A DNA stretch of 64,000 bases from an uncultured Clostridia bacterium. GTDB lineage: Bacteria > Bacillota > Clostridia > Oscillospirales > Acutalibacteraceae. The stretch is taken from the NCBI GenBank assembly GCA_944380845.1, contig CALWIU010000067.1, positions 20,328-84,327 of the forward strand. The letters run 5' to 3'. The notes below the pieces were generated by a model, which searched no databases, had not been told where the DNA came from, and saw nothing but the letters and a program-made list of their open reading frames with translations. This document shows, piece after piece, positions 17,394 through 26,755 of the stretch (its first letter is position 1; each line of letters opens with the position of its first letter). The translations under genes and the position numbers were made by a program.

Positions 17394-18956
17394 TCAATTC
17401 TGCCGAAGCGGCAGCTCGATTGTAAATTCAGTATATTCATTGTCTTTGCTGGTGGCATAGATTTTACCCTTGTGCAGCTCGACAATATTTTTGGAGATAT
17501 ACAGTCCCAAACCGACGCTCTTTGTGTTCAGGCTGCGGGATTTATCCACTTTATAGAAACGGTCGAACACCAGCTTCAAATCTTCATTGGCAAGACCGAT
17601 GCCGTAATTGCGCACGCGAACCACAGCTTTTTCAAATTCCGCCTTGCAGGAGACCGAGATGGTGCCGTCCTGTGGGGTGAACTTGACCGCATTATCAATA
17701 ATATTATAGATCACCTGATTGATCATATCCGGGTCGGCGGTGACCGTAATATTTTCCAGATCATCCAATCCGTTGATGGTGATATTTTTCTGCGAAATCA
17801 ACTGTTCAAAGCTCAGGAAGGTTCGGACGATCATTTCCGAAAAGCTGAATTTGGTAAAAGACGGCGTCAGTTCGCCCGCTTCGATTTTCGACATATTCAG
17901 CATAGAGGAAATCAGCCGGGAAAGCCGTCGTACTTCGTCAGACACAATACCGAGATATTTTTTATGCTCTGAGGGCGGGATCGTTCCATCCAAAATGCCG
18001 TCGATAAAGCCGCCGATCGTCGTCATCGGTGTTTTCAGTTCATGTGAAACATTGGCAACAAAATTCCGGCGGGAATTTTCAATAGCAGACAGATCATTCG
18101 CCATCGAATTGAATGCGCGCGTCAGTTCGTGCGTTTCGTCGCTGCCGGGGCGTTCGGGGATCCGATAAGAGAAATTCCCTTTTGCATATTGTCTTGTTGC
18201 ATATAAGATATCCTGAAACGGCTGAATGAATCGCCGCAGAATGGCGTCAATAAACAGGAAGGCAATCAAGACAGATAAAAGTCCGAAAACAACAAATTGA
18301 AGCTGAATCCGTCCCATCGCGTCCGTTAAATTTTGATGATTGTCTTTCGTGACAAAAATAAACCCGGATAAACTGGGCGTTTTGCCGGAAATATAAATCG
18401 GTGCAGCGGCGATGGACAGCGGCACTTGACTGGAATCGTCAATTTCGCCCATATAAGTTGTCTGCTTGCCGGATTCGATTTTCTCCAGCTGCTCTTTGGA
18501 AATTTTTATTTTACTGTGCAGGGAACAAACCTGATTCTGTACATATTCGCTTCCCAAATCCAACAGCTCTTTACAGATCACAACATCGCCTTCGGTGTTG
18601 GTCATAAAAATATCGCAGTCAGAATTTTCGGAAAAGTTTTTGATGGCATAGCAAACAATGACAAGGGCATTTTCATAGTCGGCAACATAATCGCCGCCGC
18701 CGGATACGCTTAAAAGATCGCCGGCAAGACCTGCGACATTTTTAGCTGAGCCATACAGATTTTGCAGTTCCTGTTGCTTGTAATGATGTGTGACCAAGGT
18801 CAACATAATAATGCCGATCCCGGTGGTAACCAGCAGAATCAGCGCGGAAAGGGAGATAAAGTATTTGCGGAACAGCCGGCTCTTACGCAGCGGCGTTCCT
18901 TTCCCGAAAAGAGCGGAGGCGGACGAAGCCGCCCCCTTTTTCTTTTTTTTCGTCAT
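17394..18956 (-). CDS. HAMP sensor histidine kinase
   Basis: This 520-residue membrane kinase has a basic N-terminus, a first membrane helix at about 32-55, an extracytoplasmic sensor domain of about 150 residues, a second helix near 215-240 (FVVFGLLSVLIAFLFI), HAMP, and HisKA with the phospho-accepting His in VANVSHELKTPM. HATPase_c follows, with an N-box (NIIDNAVKFT), a G1 box region (YGIGLANED) and VGLGLYISKNIV. It is the partner of the response regulator 5 bases upstream. The sensor domain resembles a single Cache/PAS-like fold, but the ligand is not evident. Linkage to htrA suggests an envelope-stress input. Confidence 0.92.
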   Translation of the reverse strand: MTKKKKKGAASSASALFGKGTPLRKSRLFRKYFISLSALILLVTTGIGIIMLTLVTHHYKQQELQNLYGSAKNVAGLAGDLLSVSGGGDYVADYENALVIVCYAIKNFSENSDCDIFMTNTEGDVVICKELLDLGSEYVQNQVCSLHSKIKISKEQLEKIESGKQTTYMGEIDDSSQVPLSIAAAPIYISGKTPSLSGFIFVTKDNHQNLTDAMGRIQLQFVVFGLLSVLIAFLFIDAILRRFIQPFQDILYATRQYAKGNFSYRIPERPGSDETHELTRAFNSMANDLSAIENSRRNFVANVSHELKTPMTTIGGFIDGILDGTIPPSEHKKYLGIVSDEVRRLSRLISSMLNMSKIEAGELTPSFTKFSFSEMIVRTFLSFEQLISQKNITINGLDDLENITVTADPDMINQVIYNIIDNAVKFTPQDGTISVSCKAEFEKAVVRVRNYGIGLANEDLKLVFDRFYKVDKSRSLNTKSVGLGLYISKNIVELHKGKIYATSKDNEYTEFTIELPLRQN

Positions 18957-18961
18957 TGAGA

Positions 18962-19651
18962 TCAGTCTTTGGTTTCAAATTTATAACCAACGCTCCAAAC
19001 GGTTTTCAGTTCCCATTTATCGGAAACATTTTCCAGTTTTTCACGCAGTCTTTTTACATGGACATCAACGGTTCTTGAATCGCCGTAATAATCAAAGCCC
19101 CAAACTTCATCCAAAAGCTGGTCGCGGGTAAACACGCGGTTGGGATTGCTTGCCAGATGGTAAATCAGCTCCAGCTCTTTGGGCGGTGTATTTACGATTT
19201 TGCCGTTGACCTTCAGTTCGTAATTCGTCAGGTTGATGGACAGCTTATCGTAATGGACTTCTTTCTGCGGGTCGTTGATGTGCGAACTCGTACGGCGCAG
19301 CACGGCTTTGATCCGCGCAACGACCTCTTTTGTGTCAAAGGGCTTGACGATGTAATCATCCGCTCCCAATTCCAGACCAAGCACCTTGTCAAAGGTTTCC
19401 CCTTTGGCGGTGGTCATGATAATCGGGCAGGATGAAGTCGCGCGAATCTTGCGGCAGACCTGCCAGCCATCCAGACCCGGGAGCATAATATCCAGAAGAA
19501 TCAGATTGGGATTCTCTTTCGGGAAAATTTCAACAGCCTGTTGACCGTCATTTGCGATCACAGTGGTGAAACCCTCTTTTTCAAGGTACATACGAAGCAG
19601 TTCGCAGATATTGGTATCGTCATCAACGATCATAATTTTTTCGTTCGCCAT
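18962..19651 (-). CDS. OmpR/PhoB-family response regulator
   Basis: This 229-residue regulator has a receiver domain (acidic pocket VDDD, phosphoacceptor Asp in LILLDIMLPG, conserved Thr in MTTAKG, Lys in IVKPFD) and a C-terminal winged helix (TPPKELELIYHLASNPNRVFTRDQLLDEVWG; SRTVDVHVKRLREKL; VWSVGYKF). The start at 19651 is supported by AAAGAG 8 bases upstream; a longer in-frame start would add about 15 residues before the usual N-terminus. It is first in the operon with the kinase and htrA. A perfect TATAAT occurs upstream on the minus strand but lacks a strong -35. Confidence 0.93.
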   Translation of the reverse strand: MANEKIMIVDDDTNICELLRMYLEKEGFTTVIANDGQQAVEIFPKENPNLILLDIMLPGLDGWQVCRKIRATSSCPIIMTTAKGETFDKVLGLELGADDYIVKPFDTKEVVARIKAVLRRTSSHINDPQKEVHYDKLSINLTNYELKVNGKIVNTPPKELELIYHLASNPNRVFTRDQLLDEVWGFDYYGDSRTVDVHVKRLREKLENVSDKWELKTVWSVGYKFETKD

Positions 19652-19877
19652 AATAATCATCTCTTTCTTTTCGATCGGCAGGATTTTCCTGCCCAACCTT
19701 TATTATAACTGATAAATATTGACTTAAAATGGAAAGATATATGTATTATATCCGATTTTTTCGATTTTTGGTGAACGGGAAACAAATATTATCAGAATTT
19801 TTCTCAGAATTTGTATAGCCGGGCATTCACAAAAAATCCACAGTTTTTCAAAAAATCTTTTTCGTATGGTTCATAAA

Positions 19878-21797
19878 TCAGTTTGTGCCAAAGTGTCTGG
19901 ATTTATTCTTTGGTTTTTTTTGCGCTTTTTCCCTTGCGCGCAGACCGAACAAAACCGCGATAATGACCGCGGCTGCCGCCATGGGCAGTAAAATCCATAA
20001 GACGCCAGATCCACGAACACTGTCAGACAGATCAGTATCCTGGATGTTTTGCGCAGACAGATGGCGTTTGATAGCGGTTATGCCGGTAATATAGCCGTTG
20101 GCATCGGTCAGATATTCATACCCTTCCGGCGGGCTGCCCGCCTGTGACAGCAGCATGGGGACGCCTTCCGCGCCCGGAGCAATGGTCAAGGAAGAGGATT
20201 GATTCAGAAAACCAGCAGAACCGGATTGTCCCGAAACAACCGTGCCGCCCGATGTGCCGGAACCGCCCGAGGGAGTAACAAACTGGCCGCTGCCGCCGGA
20301 GGCGGTAAACATGAGCTGCGACAAGTAGTCACTGCCGGAAGAAGAGCCGGCAGACGGAGAGCCGGAGGGGGCGGTATTGATATCGGGAACCATCAGTGTC
20401 AGTACATTGGTTACCTGAGAGGGAAGTTCTGTCCCGAGCACTGTCAGTGCGCCGGTTGCTGAACCGAGCAGATTATTGCCGACAATCCCCAAAAGCGAGT
20501 TGCCGCCGGTTGTTCCCCCAGTCGAGTTGTTTTCCGGGGCTTCTTCACTGCCTTGCAAAACAGTCAGGGTGTAGCTTTGCGAAGTGGTTTTTTCCGGGCT
20601 TTGATAGGTGACGGTAATGGTGATATCCTGTGAATCAAGCTGTGGATCCAGCGCGCATTCGACATAGCTTCTGTCGGCGACCAGTTCCCCGTTGATTTCG
20701 ATCATGATTGTTTCCGTCGCGGTAGATGTCCGATATGCCTGCGGGCAAACCCAAATACGGGACCGGCGATATTTCAGCTGCGTTTCATAATGCGGGATAT
20801 CCGCGTAAAATTCACCGGCTTCCAGTGAAAAATATTCGGTGTTCGCGGCAACGGCGGTAAAGGCTTCCGAATAGCTCATGCCGCTTCGGATGGTAATGTT
20901 CGCGTCTCTGCCCATGACCTGAAGAAGATAGAAGGGCACTTCGCCGCGGTTCAGCGCCGATTGCAGCAGTTCCGGATCCAGGGAAATATCATATTCCATA
21001 CCCAGAAGCGCGGCTAAATATTTTTGCTTCAGTTCATCAAAATCGGCGTTTTCCGCATCGATGGAAATGCCGAGCTGCCGAATCATCATTACGGCGATCA
21101 TACGGTAAACTTCTTCGTCCGGCGTTTGTTTCGTAACAGAATAGCCGTTGGTCATCAATGCGATTTTGCAGGCGATCAGCACATATTCATCGATGGTATC
21201 GACTGTGCCAATACTCCATGCCGCCAGTGTTGCGGCGTCAATATTGAAAACCTGCGTCATGCACTGGATCAATGCTGCCTGCACGCTCATGCCCGGTGTG
21301 ATGGTTACATTGACTGCGCCGGTGGACAGCAGCGTATACAGTGCCCGGGCAAAAATCAGATTTTCCTGGTCGCCCAAACCGCCCTGCGGATACGCGATCC
21401 CCAGATCCGTCAGGTATTCCATGATAAATTCATCGCTGACATTGCGCGTCGCTTCCGATGCAAACTGGTTGATGTATTGCAGCACATAGAGATACGCGGC
21501 TTTTGACGCGCTGGCGTCCAGTGTAAACAGCTGTGTATAATAATTGACTTCCGAGCGGAATCCCTCTGGCGTGACCGAATAGGGATATTCCGGCTTTGGC
21601 GTCAGGGTCAAAGCCGTCATCGTGCCCTGGGTGTTGGTCATATCTTCCCTTGCGTCCAGTGCTTTCAGCCAGGCGGGGTTGGAAACAGAGTAAGAAAACT
21701 GCGTTTCAACCGTGACCAGCGTTGCCGCTGAAGCGAACGGCAGCAGCATTGACACGATTAGCAGAATCGCAAAAAAAACAGATAAGCGTTTTTTCAT
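19878..21797 (-). CDS. surface protein with cadherin-like domain and C-terminal membrane anchor
   Basis: This 639-residue protein is exported. A signal peptide (basic start, then FFAILLIVSMLLPFASA) is followed by a helical region of about 270 residues with no recognised family. A short beta-sandwich region around 350-420 (ETIMIEINGELV, QDITITVTYQSPEKTTSQSYTLTVLQG) resembles cadherin-like beta-sandwich domains. A low-complexity Gly/Ser/Thr stretch with GGTGTSGG-type runs follows, then a final membrane helix (VLWILLPMAAAAVIIAVLFG) with a Lys-rich tail. The helix and tail resemble a sortase signal, but no LPXTG precedes them. It follows galM by 34 bases and is probably in the same operon. The function is unknown. 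Confidence 0.8.
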   Translation of the reverse strand: MKKRLSVFFAILLIVSMLLPFASAATLVTVETQFSYSVSNPAWLKALDAREDMTNTQGTMTALTLTPKPEYPYSVTPEGFRSEVNYYTQLFTLDASASKAAYLYVLQYINQFASEATRNVSDEFIMEYLTDLGIAYPQGGLGDQENLIFARALYTLLSTGAVNVTITPGMSVQAALIQCMTQVFNIDAATLAAWSIGTVDTIDEYVLIACKIALMTNGYSVTKQTPDEEVYRMIAVMMIRQLGISIDAENADFDELKQKYLAALLGMEYDISLDPELLQSALNRGEVPFYLLQVMGRDANITIRSGMSYSEAFTAVAANTEYFSLEAGEFYADIPHYETQLKYRRSRIWVCPQAYRTSTATETIMIEINGELVADRSYVECALDPQLDSQDITITVTYQSPEKTTSQSYTLTVLQGSEEAPENNSTGGTTGGNSLLGIVGNNLLGSATGALTVLGTELPSQVTNVLTLMVPDINTAPSGSPSAGSSSGSDYLSQLMFTASGGSGQFVTPSGGSGTSGGTVVSGQSGSAGFLNQSSSLTIAPGAEGVPMLLSQAGSPPEGYEYLTDANGYITGITAIKRHLSAQNIQDTDLSDSVRGSGVLWILLPMAAAAVIIAVLFGLRAREKAQKKPKNKSRHFGTN

Positions 21798-21831
21798 GGC
21801 CGGAAATACTCCTTAAACTGTGAAAAATCGA

Positions 21832-22875
21832 TCAGGCGCGGAATGAAAAAATGGTTTCACACTCTGCTTTTTCTCCGGCGTCAAACAGGCAGGAGGGAAA
21901 AGAGGCGTGATGAGGCGTGTCAGGATAGTATTGTGTTTCCAGACAAAAGCCGCAGCGCTTGTTCATCGGAATGCCGTTTTTCCCGGGGATGCCGTTCAAA
22001 AAGTTTCCGGCATAAAATTGAATGCCCGGCAGATCGGTAGAAACCGTCATCGTGATTCCCGTCGCAGGGCATTTGACGATTGCTGCGGTCCGCATCGTGC
22101 CGTCCCAGTGGTCGATGCAGAAGTTATGGTCAAACCCGCCGGTGTTCTGTAATTGCTCACAGGGCACATCAATATCCTTCCCAATGGGTTTTGCGGTTGT
22201 GAAGTCAAAAGGCGTACCTTTGACCGAGCGGATCTCGCCGGTCGGAATGCTGTGCTTGTCTACCGGGGTAAAGGCAGAAGCAAAAAGCGTCAGTTCATGA
22301 TCGAGGATATCACCGTTGCCGAATCCGCCCAAATGGAAGTAAGTATGATTGGTGGGGTTGATATAGGTTTTGCGGTCGGAGGTGCAGGAATAATGGATCC
22401 GCAGTTCATTTTCTTCGGTCAGGGTATAGGTGATTTGCGCCTGGATGGCACCGGGATAGCCATTCAGCATATCTTCACGGGTGTAGGAAAAGCAAACGGC
22501 GTTTTCGCCGGCTGCCTGTCCGTTCCACACCGTGTGGGTATATTCACCCCCGCTGTGCAGGGTCTGTATGTTGTCTTCGTTTTTTATCAAAGGATAGTCT
22601 TTGCCATCGATGCACAGGGAGCCGCCGCCGATACGGTTGGCGTACGGACCGGCAATCGCACCCTGATAATCCGAGCGGTGCTGTAGCCCGTCCATATCGT
22701 CAAAGCCGACGGTCACATCCCGCATCTCGCCGGTCTGATCCGGCACCAGGATGCTTTCGATCCCCGCGCCGTATTCAAGCAGCCGAACGCGCATGCCGGC
22801 ATGATTTTGTAAGGTAAAGCAATAGACTTCTTTCCCGTTATCGGTTTTCCCGAAAAGCTCTTTTGTAACGCACAT
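21832..22875 (-). CDS. galM: aldose 1-epimerase (mutarotase)
   Basis: This 347-residue cytosolic enzyme interconverts the alpha and beta anomers of galactose, glucose and related aldoses at the start of the Leloir pathway. Family features include the N-terminal strand LLEYGAGIESILVPD, GPYANRIGGGSL with the substrate-binding Asn-Arg, and the catalytic His in PTNHTYFHLGG. Also present are the Asp in the GFDHNFCID region and the catalytic Glu in CLETQYYPDTPH near the C-terminus. Length is normal. It is the first gene of a two-gene transcript with the surface protein behind it; no other galactose genes are adjacent. Confidence 0.93.
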   Translation of the reverse strand: MCVTKELFGKTDNGKEVYCFTLQNHAGMRVRLLEYGAGIESILVPDQTGEMRDVTVGFDDMDGLQHRSDYQGAIAGPYANRIGGGSLCIDGKDYPLIKNEDNIQTLHSGGEYTHTVWNGQAAGENAVCFSYTREDMLNGYPGAIQAQITYTLTEENELRIHYSCTSDRKTYINPTNHTYFHLGGFGNGDILDHELTLFASAFTPVDKHSIPTGEIRSVKGTPFDFTTAKPIGKDIDVPCEQLQNTGGFDHNFCIDHWDGTMRTAAIVKCPATGITMTVSTDLPGIQFYAGNFLNGIPGKNGIPMNKRCGFCLETQYYPDTPHHASFPSCLFDAGEKAECETIFSFRA

Positions 22876-22930
22876 AAAGATTTCAGTCCCCTTCCTTTTT
22901 ACAATAAAGGATCCGTTTCATTTCATCATA

Positions 22931-22959
22931 ATTTTACACTTCTTTTTTCCTTTCGTCAA
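22931..22959 (-). promoter_or_regulatory. promoter of galM
   Basis: On the minus strand a -35 TTGACG (22959-22954), a 17-bp spacer and a -10 TAAAAT (22936-22931) lie 55 bases before the galM start. Confidence 0.75.
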
Positions 22960-23032
22960 CGGCAGTCCTTAATATTCAGACAAAGTTTATAGTTTTGTGA
23001 TCTCTTTTTCCGAAAGTCACGCCCCCTTGTCC

Positions 23033-23061
23033 TTGACATCAGGCGGAAAAGCTCTTATTAT
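23033..23061 (+). promoter_or_regulatory. promoter of FHA-ftsW-pbp operon
   Basis: A perfect -35 TTGACA (23033-23038), a 17-bp spacer and a -10 TATTAT (23056-23061) lie 35 bases before the FHA gene. Confidence 0.82.
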
Positions 23062-23096
23062 AAAAGAAAAACCAGCCGCCGAAGGGAGGAAACGGG

Positions 23097-23900
23097 ATGG
23101 ATCTGCAACTGCTGGGCGCTTATGGCGGACTGATCTTTCGGGTGCTGCTGAGCGTCAGCATTTTGTTCTTTCTTCTGATCAGCCTGCTTTTGCTGTTCAA
23201 CCGGAATTACGGGAAAAATGTAATTGCCCGCTTTATCAATGCCATAAGCGGTGAAACAGTAGATATTTCATCTTGGGAGGTTTCACTCGGCAGAGCCAAA
23301 ACCTGTGACATCGTTTTGAACAATCCGACAGTGTCCCGGTTCCATGCGGTAGTGGTTCGCCGGGGAAAGGGCTGGATGATTTTTGACACCAACTCCAAAA
23401 GCGGGATTTTGGTGAACGGGAAAAAGATCGATAAGCGCGCGTTTATTTATGACGGGGATATTATTTCGATGGGCACTTCTGTTTTGACTTTCCGTTCTCC
23501 GCTGTTCAAACGCCCGCAAGCGCAGAAAAAATCCGATGCAGCCTATCAAAAGATCCCTGCTGAACGCAAGGTCGTTACGGCGGCAAGGAAAGATGCGGGC
23601 AGAGCCATTTCCGCACTCGTCAATCTGGCGGATCAGTCGCTGGTGCTGCTGTTTGCTGAAGATTATATTATCGGCAGAGCAGCCGATTGTGATATCGTGC
23701 TGCCGGTCATGACCGTATCAAAGCATCACGCCCGGCTTTTGCGTCAGGGGTCGTCCTGGCGGCTGGAAGATTTGCGTTCGCGTGCCGGTACGCAGCTGAA
23801 CGGCACAGATGTGATCGGCTCCGTACCGCTTCGCGGCGGGGATGTAATCAATGTCGGCGGCGTCTATTTCCGTTTTATTGCCGACTATATGAACGAATAA
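23097..23900 (+). CDS. membrane-anchored protein with two FHA domains
   Basis: This 267-residue protein has an N-terminal membrane segment (residues about 10-38, LLSVSILFFLLISLLLLF) and two FHA domains, at about 60-130 (SLGRAKTCDIVLNNPTVSRFHA, later VNGKKI) and about 185-255 (IIGRAADCDIVLPVMTVSKHHA, later LNGTDV). Each has the Gly-Arg, Ser-x2-His and Asn-Gly residues that bind phosphothreonine. FHA proteins next to RodA/FtsW and a PBP recruit phosphorylated cell-wall proteins in Actinobacteria, where a PknB-type kinase is encoded nearby. No kinase gene is visible here. It starts the operon, with GGGAGG before ATG. Confidence 0.9.
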   Translation: MDLQLLGAYGGLIFRVLLSVSILFFLLISLLLLFNRNYGKNVIARFINAISGETVDISSWEVSLGRAKTCDIVLNNPTVSRFHAVVVRRGKGWMIFDTNSKSGILVNGKKIDKRAFIYDGDIISMGTSVLTFRSPLFKRPQAQKKSDAAYQKIPAERKVVTAARKDAGRAISALVNLADQSLVLLFAEDYIIGRAADCDIVLPVMTVSKHHARLLRQGSSWRLEDLRSRAGTQLNGTDVIGSVPLRGGDVINVGGVYFRFIADYMNE

Positions 23901-23909
23901 GGAAAGGGG

Positions 23910-23933
23910 GCGCGCCGCCGCGCGAAATTTCGC
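23910..23933 (+). repeat. GC-rich hairpin and 12-bp palindrome before ftsW
   Basis: Between the FHA stop and the ftsW start, GCGCG at 23910-23914 can pair with 23919-23923. A perfect 12-bp palindrome GCGAAATTTCGC lies at 23922-23933, 14 bases before the start codon. The ftsW ribosome-binding site is weak, so the structure could tune its translation. Confidence 0.45.
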
Positions 23934-23946
23934 AGGCGGGTTTGAT

Positions 23947-25323
23947 ATGGCAGATCCAAAAACCAAAAAACGCGGCAGTGTTTATGCTGTCGATGCGCCT
24001 CGTCGGACAGGGACGGCAACGCGTAAGAAACATAAAAATTATATTCCGCCTGATCTGGAACTGAAAAAGGGAAAAATCCGTGAAAAAATCGGCAAATGGT
24101 TTGTTTTAATGATCTTTTTAACGGTGTTGGAAGCAGCGATGGATTTGTCCGCTCTGAACGGATTGACCGAGCAGGAGCTTCCGGGCGTTATTCTTTTGCT
24201 GGGAATTTATTTCGCTGCACAGTGGGTGTACTACTTTGTGGCGGGGGTTCTGCTCAGACGGCGGATGGAACTGGAAATGGCGGGTTTTTTGCTTTCCAAC
24301 ATCAGTCTTGCCATCACCGCCAGCGTATACCCGGATCGGATTCGCACGCAGCTGATCGCCGTAATCGGCGGAATTCTGGTCTTTGCTTTTTTGACATGGT
24401 TTATGGGCAATGTCAATCGCGTCACCGTCAGCCGGATGCCTATCGGTATCGCTGCGGTGGGACTTTTGGCGCTGACGCTGGTTCTGGCGGAATATAACAA
24501 CGGCGCTAAAAACTGGTTGTTTTTAGGTCCGCTTTCCATTCAGCCTTCTGAGATTGTAAAGGTCGCCTTTGTTTTTGTCGGTGCGGCGACGCTGGATAAA
24601 ATTCAAAATACCCGTTCGATTGCAAAATATGTCGTTTTTGCCATGGTCTGCGTCGGATTGCTGTTTTTGATGCTGGATTTCGGTACGGCGCTGATCTTTT
24701 TCGCAACCTTCCTGATCATTGCTTTCCTGCGCTCGGGCGATATCAAAACCATTGTGCTGATTTGCACGGCGGCGCTGATGGGCGGCATTTTTATCATTTT
24801 ATATAAACCTTATGTCGCCAGCCGATTTGCAACTTATCGCCACATCTGGGAGTATATCGATGCGGGCGGTATGCAGCAGACCCGAACGATCATTTATTCC
24901 CTCAGCGGCGGGCTGTTCGGCGTAGGACTTGGCAACGGCAAACTGCGCAATGTGTTTGCCGCAACGGAAGATCTGGTTTTCGGCGTGGTTTGCGAGGAAT
25001 TGGGGATGCTGACGGCTATCGCGATTATGGCGGCATATGTTTTGCTGTTGGTTTATGCGATTCGCGGTGCAAAATATGCCCGTTCTTCCTTTTATGCAAT
25101 TGCCGCCTGCTCGGCAGCCGGTATGATTCTCTTTCAGGCGATGCTCAATGTGTTTGGCGTTACGGATATCCTGCCGTTCACCGGCGTGACACTGCCCTTT
25201 ATCAGCCGTGGCGGTTCGAGTATGCTTTGTTCGTGGGGACTGCTTGCCTTTTTGAAAAGTATGGATATCCGCACATATCCGAAGGTCATGCGCGAGCTGT
25301 ACCAGCAAAAAGAAAGGATCTGA
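23947..25323 (+). CDS. FtsW/RodA/SpoVE-family peptidoglycan glycosyltransferase
   Basis: This 458-residue SEDS protein polymerises lipid II glycan strands at the membrane. After a basic cytoplasmic N-terminus (about 1-45) come about ten membrane helices. SEDS hallmarks are present: NGAKNWLFLGPLSIQPSEIVKVAFV, LLFLMLDFGTALIFF with the catalytic-type Asp, SGGLFGVGLGNG, TEDLVFGVVCEELG, and LPFTGVTLPFISRGGSSML near the C-terminus. It lies between the FHA gene and a class B PBP, which suggests a dedicated SEDS-PBP pair. RodA, FtsW and SpoVE cannot be told apart from sequence alone; the context resembles actinobacterial rodA-pbpA. Confidence 0.9.
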   Translation: MADPKTKKRGSVYAVDAPRRTGTATRKKHKNYIPPDLELKKGKIREKIGKWFVLMIFLTVLEAAMDLSALNGLTEQELPGVILLLGIYFAAQWVYYFVAGVLLRRRMELEMAGFLLSNISLAITASVYPDRIRTQLIAVIGGILVFAFLTWFMGNVNRVTVSRMPIGIAAVGLLALTLVLAEYNNGAKNWLFLGPLSIQPSEIVKVAFVFVGAATLDKIQNTRSIAKYVVFAMVCVGLLFLMLDFGTALIFFATFLIIAFLRSGDIKTIVLICTAALMGGIFIILYKPYVASRFATYRHIWEYIDAGGMQQTRTIIYSLSGGLFGVGLGNGKLRNVFAATEDLVFGVVCEELGMLTAIAIMAAYVLLLVYAIRGAKYARSSFYAIAACSAAGMILFQAMLNVFGVTDILPFTGVTLPFISRGGSSMLCSWGLLAFLKSMDIRTYPKVMRELYQQKERI

Positions 25324-25329
25324 CGCAGC

Positions 25330-26703
25330 GTGAATACCATTTCAAAACGAGCAAAAATCTTATATGCCCTTGTCGCCGTTTGTCTGGTTGGCTCGATATT
25401 TCTGGGCGTGACCTTTTTTGTGCATGGAGATGAATATGCTTCCAATACGCGCAATCAGCATATTTACAGCGGGAATGTCCTGATCAGCGGCGGAAGGGTG
25501 CTTGATCGGGATGACCGGGTCCTGACCGCTGTGGAAAACGGCAGCAGGGTATACAACGAAGATTCTGTCATTCGACGCGCGACGCTTCATGTGTTGGGCG
25601 AAAGCGGCTATATCGCCGGCGGTGTGCTGGAACAGTACAGCGCAGAATTGATCGGATATAATCTGTTGACCGGCGTTTTTACCGCCACAGAGCAGGGCGG
25701 AAACGATATCCGCCTGACGCTGGATGCCGAACTTTGCGCAGATGCGTATCGCGCCATGGACGGCAGAAAAGGAGCGGTCGGCGTATACAACTATAAAACC
25801 GGAGAAATTGTCTGCATGGTTTCTACCCCGGCATATGATCCGAGCGATAAGCCGGAGGATATTGATGACAACGAAGATTATGAAGGCGCTTATTTGAATA
25901 AGTTCCTGTATGGTCAATATGTTCCCGGCTCCACTTTTAAAGTCGTTACCGCGGTATGCGCGGTGGAAAATATGCCTGATGTGCTGACGCGGACTTTTAC
26001 CTGCACCGGCGAATACCACGCTTCCGATGGAACGGTCATTTGTAATGATACCCATGGGGAACTGACTTTTCAGCAGGCATTCAATCACTCCTGCAACAGT
26101 GTGTTTGCGCAGTTGGCGGATGAGCTGGGCGGCGAAAAAATGACCGCGACCGCCGAAAAACTGGGCGTAACCTCTTCTCTTACGGTAAACCGTTCCAATA
26201 CGGCAAAAGGCTCTTATGATGTCTCAACTGCTTCCCATGCCGATCTTGGCTGGTCGGGGATCGGTCAGTATACAGATTTGGTCAATCCCTGCAATATGAT
26301 GACCCTTGCAGGGGCGGTGGCAAACGGCGGCACGGCAAGGATCCCCTATTTTGTGGACGGGGTCTATTCTTCTGACGGGCGGCTGGTCCGCAATGAAAAA
26401 AGTGAGCAAACAAAAAATTATATGAGCGCGTCTACCGCGTCGGTTATCAAAAATCTCATGCGAACCACCGTAACGGATTATTACGGCGAGGGGTATTTCC
26501 CGGATATGGAAATGTGCGCCAAAACGGGTACGGCCGAAGTCGGCGAAGAAAAGCGCCCCCATGCGTGGATGATTGGTTTTTCTCAGCGCGAGGATTTTCC
26601 CTATGCGTTTGCTGTCGTGGTTGAAAACGGCGGTTCGGGTTACAGCGCAGCGGGAAAGGTTGCTTCCCGCGTGCTGGGCAGCCTTTGGGATACCCTGTTT
26701 TAA
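25330..26703 (+). CDS. class B penicillin-binding protein (PbpA-like transpeptidase)
   Basis: This 457-residue membrane-anchored D,D-transpeptidase cross-links peptidoglycan outside the cell. One N-terminal membrane helix (about 8-30) is followed by a short non-catalytic domain. The transpeptidase domain carries the three active-site motifs: Ser-x2-Lys in PGSTFKVV near 195, Ser-Cys-Asn in FNHSCNSVF, and Lys-Thr-Gly in CAKTGTAEV. The dimerisation domain is short, as in PbpA of Actinobacteria, and no PASTA domains are present. The start is GTG, 6 bases after ftsW, with AAAGGAT inside the ftsW end. It is the presumed partner of the SEDS protein. Confidence 0.92.
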   Translation: MNTISKRAKILYALVAVCLVGSIFLGVTFFVHGDEYASNTRNQHIYSGNVLISGGRVLDRDDRVLTAVENGSRVYNEDSVIRRATLHVLGESGYIAGGVLEQYSAELIGYNLLTGVFTATEQGGNDIRLTLDAELCADAYRAMDGRKGAVGVYNYKTGEIVCMVSTPAYDPSDKPEDIDDNEDYEGAYLNKFLYGQYVPGSTFKVVTAVCAVENMPDVLTRTFTCTGEYHASDGTVICNDTHGELTFQQAFNHSCNSVFAQLADELGGEKMTATAEKLGVTSSLTVNRSNTAKGSYDVSTASHADLGWSGIGQYTDLVNPCNMMTLAGAVANGGTARIPYFVDGVYSSDGRLVRNEKSEQTKNYMSASTASVIKNLMRTTVTDYYGEGYFPDMEMCAKTGTAEVGEEKRPHAWMIGFSQREDFPYAFAVVVENGGSGYSAAGKVASRVLGSLWDTLF

Positions 26704-26755
26704 ATGCGGGGCAAAACCGGCAAGTAAGAATACAGAAGGAAAAATCATCATCGAT

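Noticed and set aside
17064-17972. 302-codon plus-strand frame under htrA and the kinase
   Set aside because: Antisense shadow of two recognised genes; Cys/Arg/His/Phe-rich translation without known motifs.
19878-21797. LPXTG sortase substrate
   Set aside because: The C-terminal helix and basic tail look right, but no LPXTG or close variant lies before them.
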